Numbered from the stretch's first letter, positions 24,722-33,674 are shown. The stretch is 44,196 nucleotides of DNA from Bacteroidota bacterium (GCA_023418315.1 JAEZZY010000066.1:1-44196); one strand, 5' to 3'. Notes: a model not told the origin generated them from the letters alone. Program-made: numbers and translations.

Positions 24722-27559
24722 CTAATGCGCCTCCAGCCAGTTATCCCCAGCACCGGCTTCCGCTATTACCGGCACTCCGTTAGGCAAAGGCATGGCACGC
24801 TGCATTCCTCCGGTGATGAGTGTTTTGGCAGCTTCCAGTTCTGCTTCCGGCACGTCAAAAATAAGTTCATCGTGTACCTGCAAGATCATCTTGGTTTGAA
24901 GATTCGCTTTCTTTAATTCCCTATGTACTTCTATCATTGCCAGCTTGATCATATCTGCGGCGGTGCCTTGTATCGGCATGTTGATGGCGTTGCGCTCCGC
25001 ATAGCCGCGCACGGTGGGGTTGGAGGATGTGATATCCCGCAGCCAGCGTTTGCGTCCTTTATAGGTTTGTACAAAACCGTTTTCTCTTGCAAAATTGATC
25101 TGTGCATCCATGTATGATTTAATCGCCGCATATTCTTTAAAATAACTTTCAATAATTCCTTTGGCTTCCGTGCGGGAAATGCCCAAGTTCTCTGCCAGCC
25201 CGAATGCCGATTGCCCATAGATGATACCGAAGTTCACGGCTTTGGCAGAGCGGCGCATTTGCGGTGTTACTTCGGTTTCCGCTACGCCATAGACCTTTGC
25301 CGCCGTGGCGGTATGAATGTCTTTTCCTTGTTGGAAAGCGTGTATCATTTCCGGATCGTTGGCAAGCGCGGCTATGATGCGCAGTTCTATCTGCGAATAA
25401 TCCGCCGATACGAGCTTCCATCCCCGGCTGCGCGGGATGAAGGCTTTACGTACTTCTTTTCCTCTGTCGGTTTTTATAGGGATGTTTTGCAGGTTGGGAT
25501 TCACGCTGCTCAGCCTTCCGGTTACGGCTATGGTTTGGTTGAAATTCGTATGCACTCTTCCTGTTCGGGGATTAATCATTTGCGGCAGCGCATCCACATA
25601 GGTGCTTTTCAATTTGGTAAGCTCGCGGTACACTAAAATATCGTCAATGATGGCATGTTTGTTACGGAGTTTTTGCAGCACATCTTCACTTGTAGCATAT
25701 TGTCCGGTCTTGGTTTTTTTGGCGCTATCGAGTTTCATGTGGTCGAAAAGCACTTCCCCCAACTGTTTCGGAGAGCCGAGGTTAAAACGCAAGCCTGCCT
25801 GTTCATATACTTTCTGCTCGGCGGTTTGAATATCTTTTTCCAATTCCTTGCTATAGTCGTTGAGGAAAGGCACATCAATTCCTACGCCTTCAAATTCCAT
25901 ATCCAGCAAAACGGGAATGAGCGGTGTTTCTACGTTTTCAAAAATATTCCGCACGTCGTTTTTATCTATTACGGGGTCCAAAGCCTGTTTCAGTTGCAGG
26001 GTTATGTCGGCATCTTCAGCGGCATACTCTTTCACTGCTTCCACCTCTGCATCGCGCATACTTTTCTGATTTTTTCCTTTGCCAATCAGGGTTTCGATGG
26101 ATACAGGTTCATAGCCGAGGTATTTCATGCTCATGGCGTCCATGCTGCGTTTGCCGTCAGGCTCTGCCACATAATGCGCCAGCATGGTATCGTATATTTT
26201 TCCTTTCAGTTCGAAACCATAGCCTTTCAACATCGTAAGATCATACTTGATATTTTGCCCCACCCATAGCAAGTCTGCTTTTTCAAAAAGCGGGTGGAAT
26301 CGGTTGAGTATGGTGATCACTTCCTCTCTGTTTTCAGGAAGCGCCACATAAAATGCTTCGCCTTTTTTCCAACTGAAACTAAGCCCTACCAAATCCGCCA
26401 GGTGTGCATCTATATTTGTGGTTTCGGTATCGAAGGAAATTTCTTGTTGTTGTAGGAGCAGTGCGATAAGTTGGGTTATTTCTTCTTCGGTTTGGATAAG
26501 CTGATAATCATGTTCGGTAGTGGCGATGGTTTCAAACTGTGTGGGAATGGATTCCGTTACTTGCTCGATTACCGTTACCGACACCGTTTTGCTCGCCGTA
26601 GCACCGGTGATAAGCGGATTGCCGAAAAGATCGGTAGCAATGACTTGCTGCGCACCGGCAGGGGAAGATGGAGTAGCGCCCACCGGCTCGCCCAAAATCC
26701 GTTTTCCCAGGGTTTTAAATTCCAGCTCTGCGAACAGCTCTTCCAGTACGGGTCTGTTCCATTCCTTTACCCTGAAATCTTCCTCATGAAAATTAAGCGG
26801 CACGTTGGTAATGATGGTGGCGAGCTTTTTACTGAGGAGGGCATCTTCTCTTCCCGCCCTTATTTTTTCGCCCAGTTTTCCTTTGATATTAGCGGCATTT
26901 TCCAACACGTTTTCGAGGGTGTCGTATTCGGCCAGCAGCTTTGCAGCGGTCTTTTCCCCTACGCCGGCAATACCCGGAATATTATCCACAGCATCGCCCA
27001 TCAACCCTAAAATATCAATAACCTGATGTACATTTTTGATATTCCATTTTTCGCACACTTCTTTAGCGCCGAGTATCTCTACGCCGCCACCCTGATAAGA
27101 AGGTTTGTAGATAAATACATTGTTACGCACAAGTTGCCCATAGTCTTTATCCGGTGTAACCATATAAACGGTATAATCTAATCCGGCGGCTTCCAAAGCC
27201 AGGGTGCCGATGATGTCATCCGCTTCATAGCCATCCAGTTCCAAGCAGGGAAGATTAAAGCCTTTCACAAGTTTTTTAATATCCGGCAGTGCGGCGATGA
27301 GGTCTTCGGGCGCATCGGAACGATTGGCTTTATAGTCGGCAAAATCGGTATGGCGCTCGGTAGCTGCTGCCGTATCAAACACCACAGCCAGATGCGAGGG
27401 CTTTTCTTTATTAATGAGATCAAATAAAGTAGAAGTGAAACCGAACTGTGCATTGGTGTTTCTTCCTTTGGATGTGATGCGCGGGCTGCGAATCAGCGCA
27501 TAATAGGCACGGAAGATGAGCGCCATCGCATCCAGTAAAAAAAGTTTCTTTTCAGGCAT
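24722..27559 (-). CDS. polA: DNA polymerase I
   Basis: The 945-residue product has all three PolA domains. Residues 1-280 are the 5'-3' exonuclease (LFLLDAMALIFRAYYALI, then DGYEADDIIGTLA and GLMGDAVDNIPGIAGVGEKT). About 345-540 is a proofreading 3'-5' exonuclease that appears active (FDTETTNIDAHLADLVGL with the DxE pair). From about 570 to the end is the polymerase: DYSQIELRIIAALANDP (motif A), RRSAKAVNFGIIYGQS (motif B) and LQVHDELIFDVPE (motif C). It fills gaps in repair and matures Okazaki fragments. It has its own promoter region and faces the DUF4143 gene divergently. A -7-like TATCTTCG lies on the minus strand just before the ATG. Confidence 0.96.
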   Translation of the reverse strand: MPEKKLFLLDAMALIFRAYYALIRSPRITSKGRNTNAQFGFTSTLFDLINKEKPSHLAVVFDTAAATERHTDFADYKANRSDAPEDLIAALPDIKKLVKGFNLPCLELDGYEADDIIGTLALEAAGLDYTVYMVTPDKDYGQLVRNNVFIYKPSYQGGGVEILGAKEVCEKWNIKNVHQVIDILGLMGDAVDNIPGIAGVGEKTAAKLLAEYDTLENVLENAANIKGKLGEKIRAGREDALLSKKLATIITNVPLNFHEEDFRVKEWNRPVLEELFAELEFKTLGKRILGEPVGATPSSPAGAQQVIATDLFGNPLITGATASKTVSVTVIEQVTESIPTQFETIATTEHDYQLIQTEEEITQLIALLLQQQEISFDTETTNIDAHLADLVGLSFSWKKGEAFYVALPENREEVITILNRFHPLFEKADLLWVGQNIKYDLTMLKGYGFELKGKIYDTMLAHYVAEPDGKRSMDAMSMKYLGYEPVSIETLIGKGKNQKSMRDAEVEAVKEYAAEDADITLQLKQALDPVIDKNDVRNIFENVETPLIPVLLDMEFEGVGIDVPFLNDYSKELEKDIQTAEQKVYEQAGLRFNLGSPKQLGEVLFDHMKLDSAKKTKTGQYATSEDVLQKLRNKHAIIDDILVYRELTKLKSTYVDALPQMINPRTGRVHTNFNQTIAVTGRLSSVNPNLQNIPIKTDRGKEVRKAFIPRSRGWKLVSADYSQIELRIIAALANDPEMIHAFQQGKDIHTATAAKVYGVAETEVTPQMRRSAKAVNFGIIYGQSAFGLAENLGISRTEAKGIIESYFKEYAAIKSYMDAQINFARENGFVQTYKGRKRWLRDITSSNPTVRGYAERNAINMPIQGTAADMIKLAMIEVHRELKKANLQTKMILQVHDELIFDVPEAELEAAKTLITGGMQRAMPLPNGVPVIAEAGAGDNWLEAH

Positions 27560-27651
27560 GGAACGAAGATAAGGCTATTGTTTTTTTCGGGTGGGAATTG
27601 CTGTGAAAATTACCCCTTCCCTATTCCTGCTCATTTTTATGCTGAAGAGAG

Positions 27652-27779
27652 GAGAAAAAAATGTATTCTTTAGGCATTAAAATGGGAGAAAAATGTTTTT
27701 TTATGGTAGTATTTTGGGAGAAAAATGTAGTTTTATAGGAAAAAACAGGGAGAAAAATGTACCGATATAAGCTAAACAG
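27652..27779 (+). repeat. Four 32-bp tandem units, each with a purine run and ATG
   Basis: ATG codons occur exactly 32 bases apart at 27661, 27693, 27725 and 27757, each preceded by GAGAAAAA-type purines. Units 2-4 share GGGAGAAAAATGT at 27684-27696, 27716-27728 and 27748-27760; unit 1 has GGAGAAAAAAATGT at 27651-27664. The rest of each unit is only loosely conserved. The last copy contains the start codon of the DUF4143 gene. The first two ATGs open 25-codon frames (ending at 27738 and 27770) and the third is a start-stop (ATG TAG). Confidence 0.8.
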
Positions 27780-29052
27780 CTTGAAAAAATGGAAACTTTC
27801 CAAAAATAGAAAGCCCCTGCTGTTTCTCGGGGCAAGGCAGGTAGGGAAGACCTATATCTTGCAGGAATTCGGTAAAACAACGTACAAGCAGGTGGCTTAC
27901 GTGAATTTTGAACATCCTAATGCCCCGAAAACGCTGTTTGAGGTAGATTTTGATGCGGACAGGATAATGACCGTTCTCAATGCGTACGCTAATCTTAAAA
28001 TCAATGCTGAAGATACACTGATTATTTTCGATGAAATACAATCGGCTCCCAAAGGTATTACGGCGCTAAAATATTTTTACGAAGACGCACCCCAATACCA
28101 TATCATCGCGGCTGGTTCGCTTTTAGGGATCAATATTCATCCCAATACGTCTTTTCCCGTGGGAAAAGTGGATTTTATGAAATTGTACCCGATGTCTTTT
28201 TACGAATTTTTGCTGGCTATGGGAGAGACCGGGATGGCAGAATTATTGGAAAAAAACGATTTGGAAAACCTGAATTTTTTCCATCAAAAACTCATCAATT
28301 ATTTACGCTATTACCTGTTTGTGGGCGGGATGCCGGAAGCAGTTGGTGATTTTGTCGAAAACCGCGATTGGCAAAAGGTGCGCCGTATCCAAAACCAAAT
28401 CATCACATCGTACCGGAGCGATTTTTCAAAACATGCTCCAAAGGAAATTCTGCCCCGCATCAATAGGGTGTGGGACAGTATGCCCGCTCAATTATCGAAA
28501 GAAAACAAAAAATTTATTTACGGTGTCATCAAAGAGGGCGCAAGAGCGAAAGATTTTGAGTTGGCTATTCAATGGCTTACGGATGCAGGGCTGTTGCACA
28601 AAGTCTATAATACTTCCAAGCCGGCTTTGCCTCTGGTTGCCTATCAGGAATTATCGGCATTTAAACTTTTTCATAATGATGTAGGATTACTTGGAGCGAT
28701 GTCTCGCTTGAATGCCAAAACCATTGCCGATGGAGATACGATATTTTCCGAATTTAAAGGAGCATTGGCAGAGCAATATGTCTTTCAGCAACTTGCTCAA
28801 AACGAAACGCTCTCTGTTTATTATCATACCTTCGACAAAAGCAAATACGAGCTTGATTTTTTAGTGCAGACAGAAAACGATGAGGTTATCCCAATCGAAG
28901 TGAAAGCCGGCGAAAATTTACTATCGAACAGCTTCCGGCTTTTTTGTCAAAAGAACAACCCTCAAACAGCTATACGGACTTCACTGTCGAGATACAAAAA
29001 AGAATCGTGGATGACCAATATTCCACTCTATGGCATCCATGCGGTCCAATAA
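27757..29052 (+). CDS. DUF4143-type ATPase with C-terminal nuclease-like fold
   Basis: The 431-residue protein has an N-terminal AAA+ ATPase module with Walker A GARQVGKT (about residues 25-32), Walker B LIIFDEIQSAPKG and sensor AAGSLLG. The C-terminal domain has the DUF4143 pattern, with a terminal ELDFLV...VIPIEVKAGE segment like the catalytic strands of PD-(D/E)XK nucleases. These proteins are very common in bacterial genomes and their role is not settled; links to mobile elements and toxin-antitoxin-like behaviour have been suggested. The start codon is embedded in the last of four 32-bp repeats. The gene is divergent from polA and followed by a hairpin at 29063-29082. Confidence 0.88.
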   Translation: MYRYKLNSLKKWKLSKNRKPLLFLGARQVGKTYILQEFGKTTYKQVAYVNFEHPNAPKTLFEVDFDADRIMTVLNAYANLKINAEDTLIIFDEIQSAPKGITALKYFYEDAPQYHIIAAGSLLGINIHPNTSFPVGKVDFMKLYPMSFYEFLLAMGETGMAELLEKNDLENLNFFHQKLINYLRYYLFVGGMPEAVGDFVENRDWQKVRRIQNQIITSYRSDFSKHAPKEILPRINRVWDSMPAQLSKENKKFIYGVIKEGARAKDFELAIQWLTDAGLLHKVYNTSKPALPLVAYQELSAFKLFHNDVGLLGAMSRLNAKTIADGDTIFSEFKGALAEQYVFQQLAQNETLSVYYHTFDKSKYELDFLVQTENDEVIPIEVKAGENLLSNSFRLFCQKNNPQTAIRTSLSRYKKESWMTNIPLYGIHAVQ

Positions 29053-29062
29053 AGATAGGGTG

Positions 29063-29082
29063 CATTTATCCCCGCATAAATG
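29063..29082 (+). terminator. Hairpin after the DUF4143 gene
   Basis: CATTTAT (29063-29069) and ATAAATG (29076-29082) form a perfect 7-bp stem with a six-base loop, 11 bases after the stop codon. No T-run follows, so termination is uncertain. Confidence 0.4.
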
Positions 29083-29100
29083 AGAATCGGCTATAAAAAC

Positions 29101-29108
29101 TATTTTTG
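29101..29108 (+). promoter_or_regulatory. -7 promoter element of the WYL regulator gene
   Basis: TATTTTTG matches TAnnTTTG exactly and ends eight bases before the ATG at 29117, again implying a very short or absent leader. Confidence 0.5.
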
Positions 29109-29116
29109 GACACAAC

Positions 29117-29818
29117 ATGAACCGCATAGACAGATTGTTCGGAATCCTCACGTTGCTACAATCCAGGAAATACATGCCTGCCGAAAAAATTGCCGACCGA
29201 TTTCATATAAGCATCCGCACAGTATATAGGGATATTAAAGCCATGACAGAGTCCGGCATTCCGGTGAGTTTTGAACCGAATAAGGGTTATTTTATCGTGC
29301 AAGGTTATTTTCTACCCCCCGTTTCCTTTAGCTCCGAAGAAGCTAATGCCCTATTGCTGATGGAAAAATTTGTAACCGTTTTTGCCGATAAATCCATTCA
29401 AAAACATTACGGAAGTGCTTTGGGAAAAGTGAAAGCGGTATTGCGTGGCGTGCAGCAGGAGGCGCTGGAAGAGCTGGACAAACATACCTATTTTCAGGTG
29501 CCGGATATGTTTCAAAAACATTTTGAATTTTTAGCCGTCATTCAAAAAGCAATTGCTTCCAAAAGCACATTGAAGATTGGCTATAAAAACCTGAAAGAGG
29601 AAATATCCACGCGGGAAATCGAACCGATCGGTCTGGTGTTTTATGCGTTTTACTGGCACATCATAGCCTGGTGCAGGCTTCGCCGGGAATACCGCGATTT
29701 TAAAGTATCACGCATCCTGCAATTACAGGAAACAGATCTTCCCTTTTCCCGCAAACAACACCTCAGCCTCAATGAATATATGCAGCAACAGCCAATGGAT
29801 TATTGCCCGTTAAAATAG
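29117..29818 (+). CDS. WYL-domain transcriptional regulator (YafY type)
   Basis: The 233-residue protein begins with an HTH_11 winged helix (about residues 3-57: MNRIDRLFGILTLLQSRK, then FHISIRTVYRDIKAM as recognition helix). The WYL domain follows at about 140-215, containing LKIGYKNLKEEISTREIEPI and GLVFYAFYWHIIAWCRLR. WYL domains sense nucleic-acid or nucleotide ligands in several defence and DNA-damage regulators. The protein ends about 110 bases before a DinB-family gene; a YafY-type regulator next to a DinB protein is a common Bacteroidota pairing, so it may control that gene. Confidence 0.9.
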   Translation: MNRIDRLFGILTLLQSRKYMPAEKIADRFHISIRTVYRDIKAMTESGIPVSFEPNKGYFIVQGYFLPPVSFSSEEANALLLMEKFVTVFADKSIQKHYGSALGKVKAVLRGVQQEALEELDKHTYFQVPDMFQKHFEFLAVIQKAIASKSTLKIGYKNLKEEISTREIEPIGLVFYAFYWHIIAWCRLRREYRDFKVSRILQLQETDLPFSRKQHLSLNEYMQQQPMDYCPLK

Positions 29819-29929
29819 TCATCCGTAGCCTATAATTTTTATTCAAAGCCGCCATTTTAAAATATTTTCAAACAGACTGCCATAGGGTTGTCAGTGAGGG
29901 GTGATTCCTTTGCTGGAAAATTATAAAAC

Positions 29930-30421
29930 ATGAACATCATTCCTTTATTACTGAAAGAAATGGCTGAAGAAGCCGACACTACCCGCAAGATGCTTTCGCG
30001 CATTCCGGATGATAAATACGACTGGGCGCCGCATTCAAAAAGCATGAACATCAGCAGGCTGGCATCGCATATTGCCGAATTGCCGGGATGGGTTACTACT
30101 GCCTTCACCACCAATGAACTGAACTTTGCCAACGGCGATTACACTCCGTATCTTGCTACCGATACCAAAGGTCTGCTTGCGTTTTTTGAGAAAAATTACG
30201 ACCAGGCAAAAACCACGTTGCAACAGGCTAAAGAAGAAGAACTGAACCTGCCTTGGTTGTTGAAAAACGGCGATCAAATTCTGCAAGAATATACCAAGTA
30301 TGAAACCGTGCGGATGGCTTTTGCACAAATGATTCATCATCGTGCGCAACTCGGTGTGTACCTGCGTTTGCTGGATATACCCATTCCGGGCAGCTATGGT
30401 CCCAGTGCCGATGAATCCTGA
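29930..30421 (+). CDS. DinB-family metal-binding protein
   Basis: The 163-residue protein has the four-helix bundle of the DinB/YfiT family: an N-terminal helix with LLKEMAEEADTTRKMLSRIP, DDKYDWAPHSKSMNISRLASHIAELPGW with the first conserved His, and MIHHRAQLGVYLRLLDIPIPG with the C-terminal His pair and the family's closing motif. The three His residues would bind a divalent metal. Some relatives are thiol-dependent transferases (bacillithiol or mycothiol type), others are uncharacterised. It sits directly behind the WYL regulator and has its own weak -7 motif TTCCTTTG (29905-29912). Confidence 0.88.
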   Translation: MNIIPLLLKEMAEEADTTRKMLSRIPDDKYDWAPHSKSMNISRLASHIAELPGWVTTAFTTNELNFANGDYTPYLATDTKGLLAFFEKNYDQAKTTLQQAKEEELNLPWLLKNGDQILQEYTKYETVRMAFAQMIHHRAQLGVYLRLLDIPIPGSYGPSADES

Positions 30422-30464
30422 TTTTTCTTTGCTGCTATAGCCCACATAGCTATGCCTATATCCG

Positions 30465-30512
30465 GTGCATTTTATCTCTTTGTTTCAAAGGAAGCGAGGA
30501 GGTGAAATGCAC
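30465..30512 (+). repeat. Nested inverted repeat between DinB gene and membrane-protein gene
   Basis: GTGCATTT (30465-30472) and AAATGCAC (30505-30512) form a perfect 8-bp outer stem. Inside, CTTTG (30478-30482) and CAAAG (30486-30490) form a second hairpin with a three-base loop. It lies 44 bases after the DinB stop codon. Confidence 0.5.
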
Positions 30513-30567
30513 TTATGGGTTTTTCAGACAAGATTAATTGCTACCTTCGCTATAAACTAATATTCTT

Positions 30568-31038
30568 ATGCAGACAGGCATTCTTCATCTTCACAATATT
30601 ATGCGCTGGGTGGTTATCGTGTTCATGCTGCTTACCTTGATAAAATCTGCCGGTGGGCTGAACGGAATGAAAGCCTTTACCGCAGGCGATAAAAAAACAG
30701 CATTGTTCATGATGATCAGTGTGGATGTACAATTGCTGCTGGGCTTGGCGCTTTATTTCATGGGGCCTTGGGGCATTAAAAATATTCAAAACCAGGGCAT
30801 GGGCAATGTGATGAAAGATAGTGTGAGCCGTTTCTTTGCAGTAGAACATACGCTGGGAATGCTTATAGGCTTAGTGCTTATTCATATAGGCTATGCCGCC
30901 GTTAAGAAAGATATAAGTGATGCCGCTAAGTTTAAAAAACTATTTTGGTGTACGCTCATCGCGGCTGTAGTGATGATTGCCTCCGTACCTTGGCCCTTCC
31001 GCGAAGGCATAGGGAGAGCCTTGTTTCCCGGCATGTAA
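30568..31038 (+). CDS. Four-helix membrane protein with conserved-looking histidines
   Basis: The 156-residue protein has about four transmembrane helices (about 9-28, 45-65, 92-110 and 125-143). Histidines sit at helix edges: H7 and H9 in LHLHNIMRW, and H94 and H106 in EHTLGMLIGLVLIHIG. That arrangement would suit b-type heme ligation, and similar Bacteroidota proteins are often labelled cytochrome b-like, but no CxxCH or other definite cofactor motif is present. I would keep it as an uncharacterised inner-membrane protein. The acyltransferase gene starts 18 bases after its stop, so the two are probably co-transcribed. Confidence 0.7.
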   Translation: MQTGILHLHNIMRWVVIVFMLLTLIKSAGGLNGMKAFTAGDKKTALFMMISVDVQLLLGLALYFMGPWGIKNIQNQGMGNVMKDSVSRFFAVEHTLGMLIGLVLIHIGYAAVKKDISDAAKFKKLFWCTLIAAVVMIASVPWPFREGIGRALFPGM

Positions 31039-31056
31039 TACTTAGCCCGGCTTCTC

Positions 31057-31779
31057 ATGCTTCGCTATATTATTCAGCCATTTTACACCGGCTATATCGT
31101 CCTTAGTTTTTTGGTAAGCCTTGTTCTTGCGTTCCCTTTTTTTCTGATAACGGGTTGGATCAATACTTCTGCTTCGGGAAAAATCAGTTACCGCCTTGTG
31201 CATTATTGGAGCAGATGCTGGTTGTATCTTATAGGAATGCCTGTAAAAATAACCGGCAGTTTTCCTAAAGAAAAAAAATTCGTCATCATAGCCAATCATA
31301 TTTCTTACCTGGATACGCTGAATATCTATGCCGTTGTTCCCGAATATTTCAAAACCCTGGCACGCAGGGAGATGGCGGCTATTCCCGTATTCGGAATGAT
31401 ATATAGGCAACTGACCATCCTGGTGGACAGAAGCAGCCATGAAAGCCGTACCAAAAGCCTGCGCCTGATGTGGAAACAACTAAAAGAGGAAACGCACATC
31501 GCTCTATTTCCCGAAGGGAGTTTTAATGAAACCGGAGCCGTTTTAAAAGATTTTTATGACGGTGCTTTTCGCCTGGCGGTCAATACCCAAACGCCTATAT
31601 TACCCATTATCTTTCCCGACACGGAAAAACGATGGCATTATAGCGCTTGGTGGAAATTAACTCCCGGCAAGAACCGCGCCTTCATCCTGCCGCCTATAGA
31701 TGTGGTAGGAAAAGACATAAGCGCGATAAAAGAAGAAGCATTTTTAAGGATGAAAGAAAGCCTGTTGCAACAACGATAA
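31057..31779 (+). CDS. plsC: 1-acyl-sn-glycerol-3-phosphate acyltransferase family
   Basis: The 240-residue protein has an N-terminal transmembrane helix (about residues 8-32) and the PlsC acyltransferase motifs: IANHISYLDTLNI with the HX4D catalytic pair, RREMAAIPVFG, and ALFPEGSFNETG as the substrate-binding FPEGT-type motif. It should acylate lysophosphatidic acid at the inner face of the cytoplasmic membrane to give phosphatidic acid. Several PlsC paralogues are usual in Bacteroidota, so another lipid acceptor is possible. It follows the four-helix membrane protein by 18 bases. Confidence 0.88.
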   Translation: MLRYIIQPFYTGYIVLSFLVSLVLAFPFFLITGWINTSASGKISYRLVHYWSRCWLYLIGMPVKITGSFPKEKKFVIIANHISYLDTLNIYAVVPEYFKTLARREMAAIPVFGMIYRQLTILVDRSSHESRTKSLRLMWKQLKEETHIALFPEGSFNETGAVLKDFYDGAFRLAVNTQTPILPIIFPDTEKRWHYSAWWKLTPGKNRAFILPPIDVVGKDISAIKEEAFLRMKESLLQQR

Positions 31780-31845
31780 ATTTCATTCGCTCTTTTTCTA
31801 GGTTCATAGGTTTTGTGTTTATTTTTAAATTTTTACGATAGAAAA

Positions 31846-32298
31846 ATGCGCGTAGTCATTCAACGAGTTTCCAACGCTTCCGTAACGATAGACGGAGCTG
31901 TGAAAGCCGCTATTAATTCCGGTTTTATGATTTTGCTGGGTGTAGAAACCGAAGATAATACAGACGATGCCGATTGGCTTTGCCGGAAGATAATTCAGTT
32001 GCGGGTATTTGCCGATGAGCAGGGGTTGATGAATAAAGATATTCTTACCATAGGTGGTGATATATTGGTGGTCAGCCAGTTTACCTTACATGCTGCATAC
32101 AAAAAGGGAAATCGTCCTTCGTTTATCAAAGCTGCACGGCCGGAACAAGCCATTCCGTTGTATGAATATTTTGTAAAGCAACTGGAAGCCGCTTTGGGGA
32201 AGCCGGTAGCCACAGGCCGTTTCGGTGCGGATATGAAAGTAGGGCTAGTGAACGATGGGCCGGTTACCCTTTGTATGGACAGCAAACAACCCGAATAA
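31846..32298 (+). CDS. dtd: D-aminoacyl-tRNA deacylase
   Basis: ATG at 31846 gives 150 residues, the exact usual length, starting MRVVIQRVSNASVTIDG; an upstream start at 31813 adds residues that do not fit the family. The two family motifs are present: SQFTLHAAYKKGNRPSF with the catalytic SQFTL, and GRFGADMKVGLVNDGPVT near the C-terminus, matching the GxFGAxMxVxLVNDGPVT signature with the Gly-cisPro-like mimicry region. The enzyme frees tRNAs charged with D-amino acids or glycine. It stands 66 bases after plsC. Confidence 0.95.
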   Translation: MRVVIQRVSNASVTIDGAVKAAINSGFMILLGVETEDNTDDADWLCRKIIQLRVFADEQGLMNKDILTIGGDILVVSQFTLHAAYKKGNRPSFIKAARPEQAIPLYEYFVKQLEAALGKPVATGRFGADMKVGLVNDGPVTLCMDSKQPE

Positions 32299-32362
32299 AC
32301 GATTTTATTCCTGCCGGTAGGGAAATTATATTGTATCTTTCTGCGAGTAAATAGTTTCGGAT

Positions 32363-33079
32363 ATGAATCGTTTTTTATTGTGGATAGCTTCTGCTTTGTT
32401 TTTTGCCTCCTGCGGAGAAGTGTATGTAAACGGAGAGGGCAATACCACCACGAAAGAATTTTCCGTAGGAAATTATTCTGCCATTGATATTTCCGCGCCG
32501 ATACAGGTGGAGATACTGGTGCAGGAGGGCGCTCCTTCCGTGAGTATTTCTGGCTATGAAAATCTGCTCAAGCACATTATCGTTACCACAAAAGATAACG
32601 AACTGCATATAGAAGTGGAAGATGGGGTGAGCGTCCATTCGGATCAACCTTTGACGGCAGTCATTCAGCTTCCGCAGTTAAAGACTATAGACCTTTCCGG
32701 TGCGGTAACGGCGGCTATAAAAGGCGAAGTAAAAGGCGATAAGATGGAGTGTGATATGAGCGGCAGCACAGCCCTGCATATCGCATCCATACAGGTGAAA
32801 ACACTACAGGCGGATCTGTCGGGAAAAGGAACGCTTACGGTGGAAAGCGGAATTGCAGAAACAGTTTCTTACGATATATCCGGCAGCGGCAAAGTGCATG
32901 GCTATGGATTGCAGGCAAGCCGGGTGCTGATAGATGTAAGCGGAGCCGGCACAGTAGAAACCACGGCGTTGAAGAATCTGGATGTATCCATTTCCGGATC
33001 GGGTAGCATTTCTTACAAAGGAAACCCCGCCATCAAAAAAGATATTAGCGGGGCAGGAACGTTGCAGGCTATGGATTGA
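32363..33079 (+). CDS. DUF2807 (GIN-domain) lipoprotein
   Basis: The 238-residue protein has a lipoprotein signal with lipobox FFASC (Cys about residue 17). The body is the DUF2807/GIN beta-helix: FSVGNYSAIDISAPIQVEI at the start, then repeats with the cadence DLSGAVTAAIKG, DMSGSTALHI, DLSGKGTLTV, DISGSGKVHG, DVSGAGTVET and SISGSGSISYKG, ending SGAGTLQAMD. These proteins are frequent at the outer surface or in the periplasm of Bacteroidota; adhesion has been proposed without proof. It converges with the next gene with only five bases between stops. A near-perfect -7 motif TATCTTTC lies at 32334-32341. Confidence 0.85.
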   Translation: MNRFLLWIASALFFASCGEVYVNGEGNTTTKEFSVGNYSAIDISAPIQVEILVQEGAPSVSISGYENLLKHIIVTTKDNELHIEVEDGVSVHSDQPLTAVIQLPQLKTIDLSGAVTAAIKGEVKGDKMECDMSGSTALHIASIQVKTLQADLSGKGTLTVESGIAETVSYDISGSGKVHGYGLQASRVLIDVSGAGTVETTALKNLDVSISGSGSISYKGNPAIKKDISGAGTLQAMD

Positions 33080-33084
33080 TGTGC

Positions 33085-33591
33085 TTAATTGTCCTTGACA
33101 ATGAAGAAGCGATAATCATCTCCAAACCAGGTAGCGTATTCTTTTTTAAAGCCGTTCACACGCATGGATTTCGCAAAGCTTTTGCACTCTTCACCGGGGT
33201 CGGTTTTGCTGAGGAATTGTGCATTTACTTCGGTAATGCGCCCTATGGTTTGCGTAGCGGGTACATATATTTCCCAGTCATTTTGGTATAGCTCGGCAGC
33301 AAATTTTACATAGCCGTCTTTACTGCTGGTAATGCTTACGGAGTCGTCGCCCACTTTTTTGTACGTTATTTCTGCCTTCGAAAGCATAAGCGTATCCAGC
33401 AGGTTGCTGAAATTATTGTTCTTTTCATAGCGGCGCAGTATCAGTGTATCCATCTCTTGTTCCGTATAATTCACCAGAACAAAAGCAGGAGACAAGAACT
33501 GGCAATGGCTGCCGTTATCGCCTTTGCCACAGGAAGTCATAAACACTATAGCGCCTATAAACGCTACCGCAAGTATGGATAAATATTTCAT
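33085..33591 (-). CDS. Lipoprotein of unknown function
   Basis: The 168-residue product has a signal peptide with lipobox FMTSC (Cys about residue 21). Two further Cys residues occur, SHCQFLSPA just after the lipobox and GEECKSFAK near the C-terminus, and may pair. The body alternates short strands (VLVNYTEQEMDTLILRRY, then VSITSSKDGYVKFAAELY) and fits a small periplasmic beta domain. No family is recognised. On the minus strand TATTTTCG (33624-33631) is one base from the -7 consensus. It converges tightly with the DUF2807 gene. Confidence 0.7.
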   Translation of the reverse strand: MKYLSILAVAFIGAIVFMTSCGKGDNGSHCQFLSPAFVLVNYTEQEMDTLILRRYEKNNNFSNLLDTLMLSKAEITYKKVGDDSVSITSSKDGYVKFAAELYQNDWEIYVPATQTIGRITEVNAQFLSKTDPGEECKSFAKSMRVNGFKKEYATWFGDDYRFFIVKDN

Positions 33592-33674
33592 TCAGATGAT
33601 TATTTTAAGAAAATTTAGTTAGGCGAAAATAATCATTTGCCCTTTAATTCCTATACTATAGGCAAAGAAAGCAT

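Noticed and set aside
25655..26269. 204-residue plus-strand frame opposite polA
   Set aside because: It is the shadow of conserved polA codons, with no ribosome-binding region and composition typical of antisense frames.
27652..27779. 32-bp spaced repeats as a CRISPR array
   Set aside because: The conserved part is only about 13 bases, the rest of each unit is loosely related rather than a set of unique spacers, the last copy overlaps a start codon, and no cas gene is present.
31813..31845. Longer start for dtd
   Set aside because: The family begins MRVVxQRVxxAxV, which matches ATG at 31846 exactly and gives the usual 150 residues.
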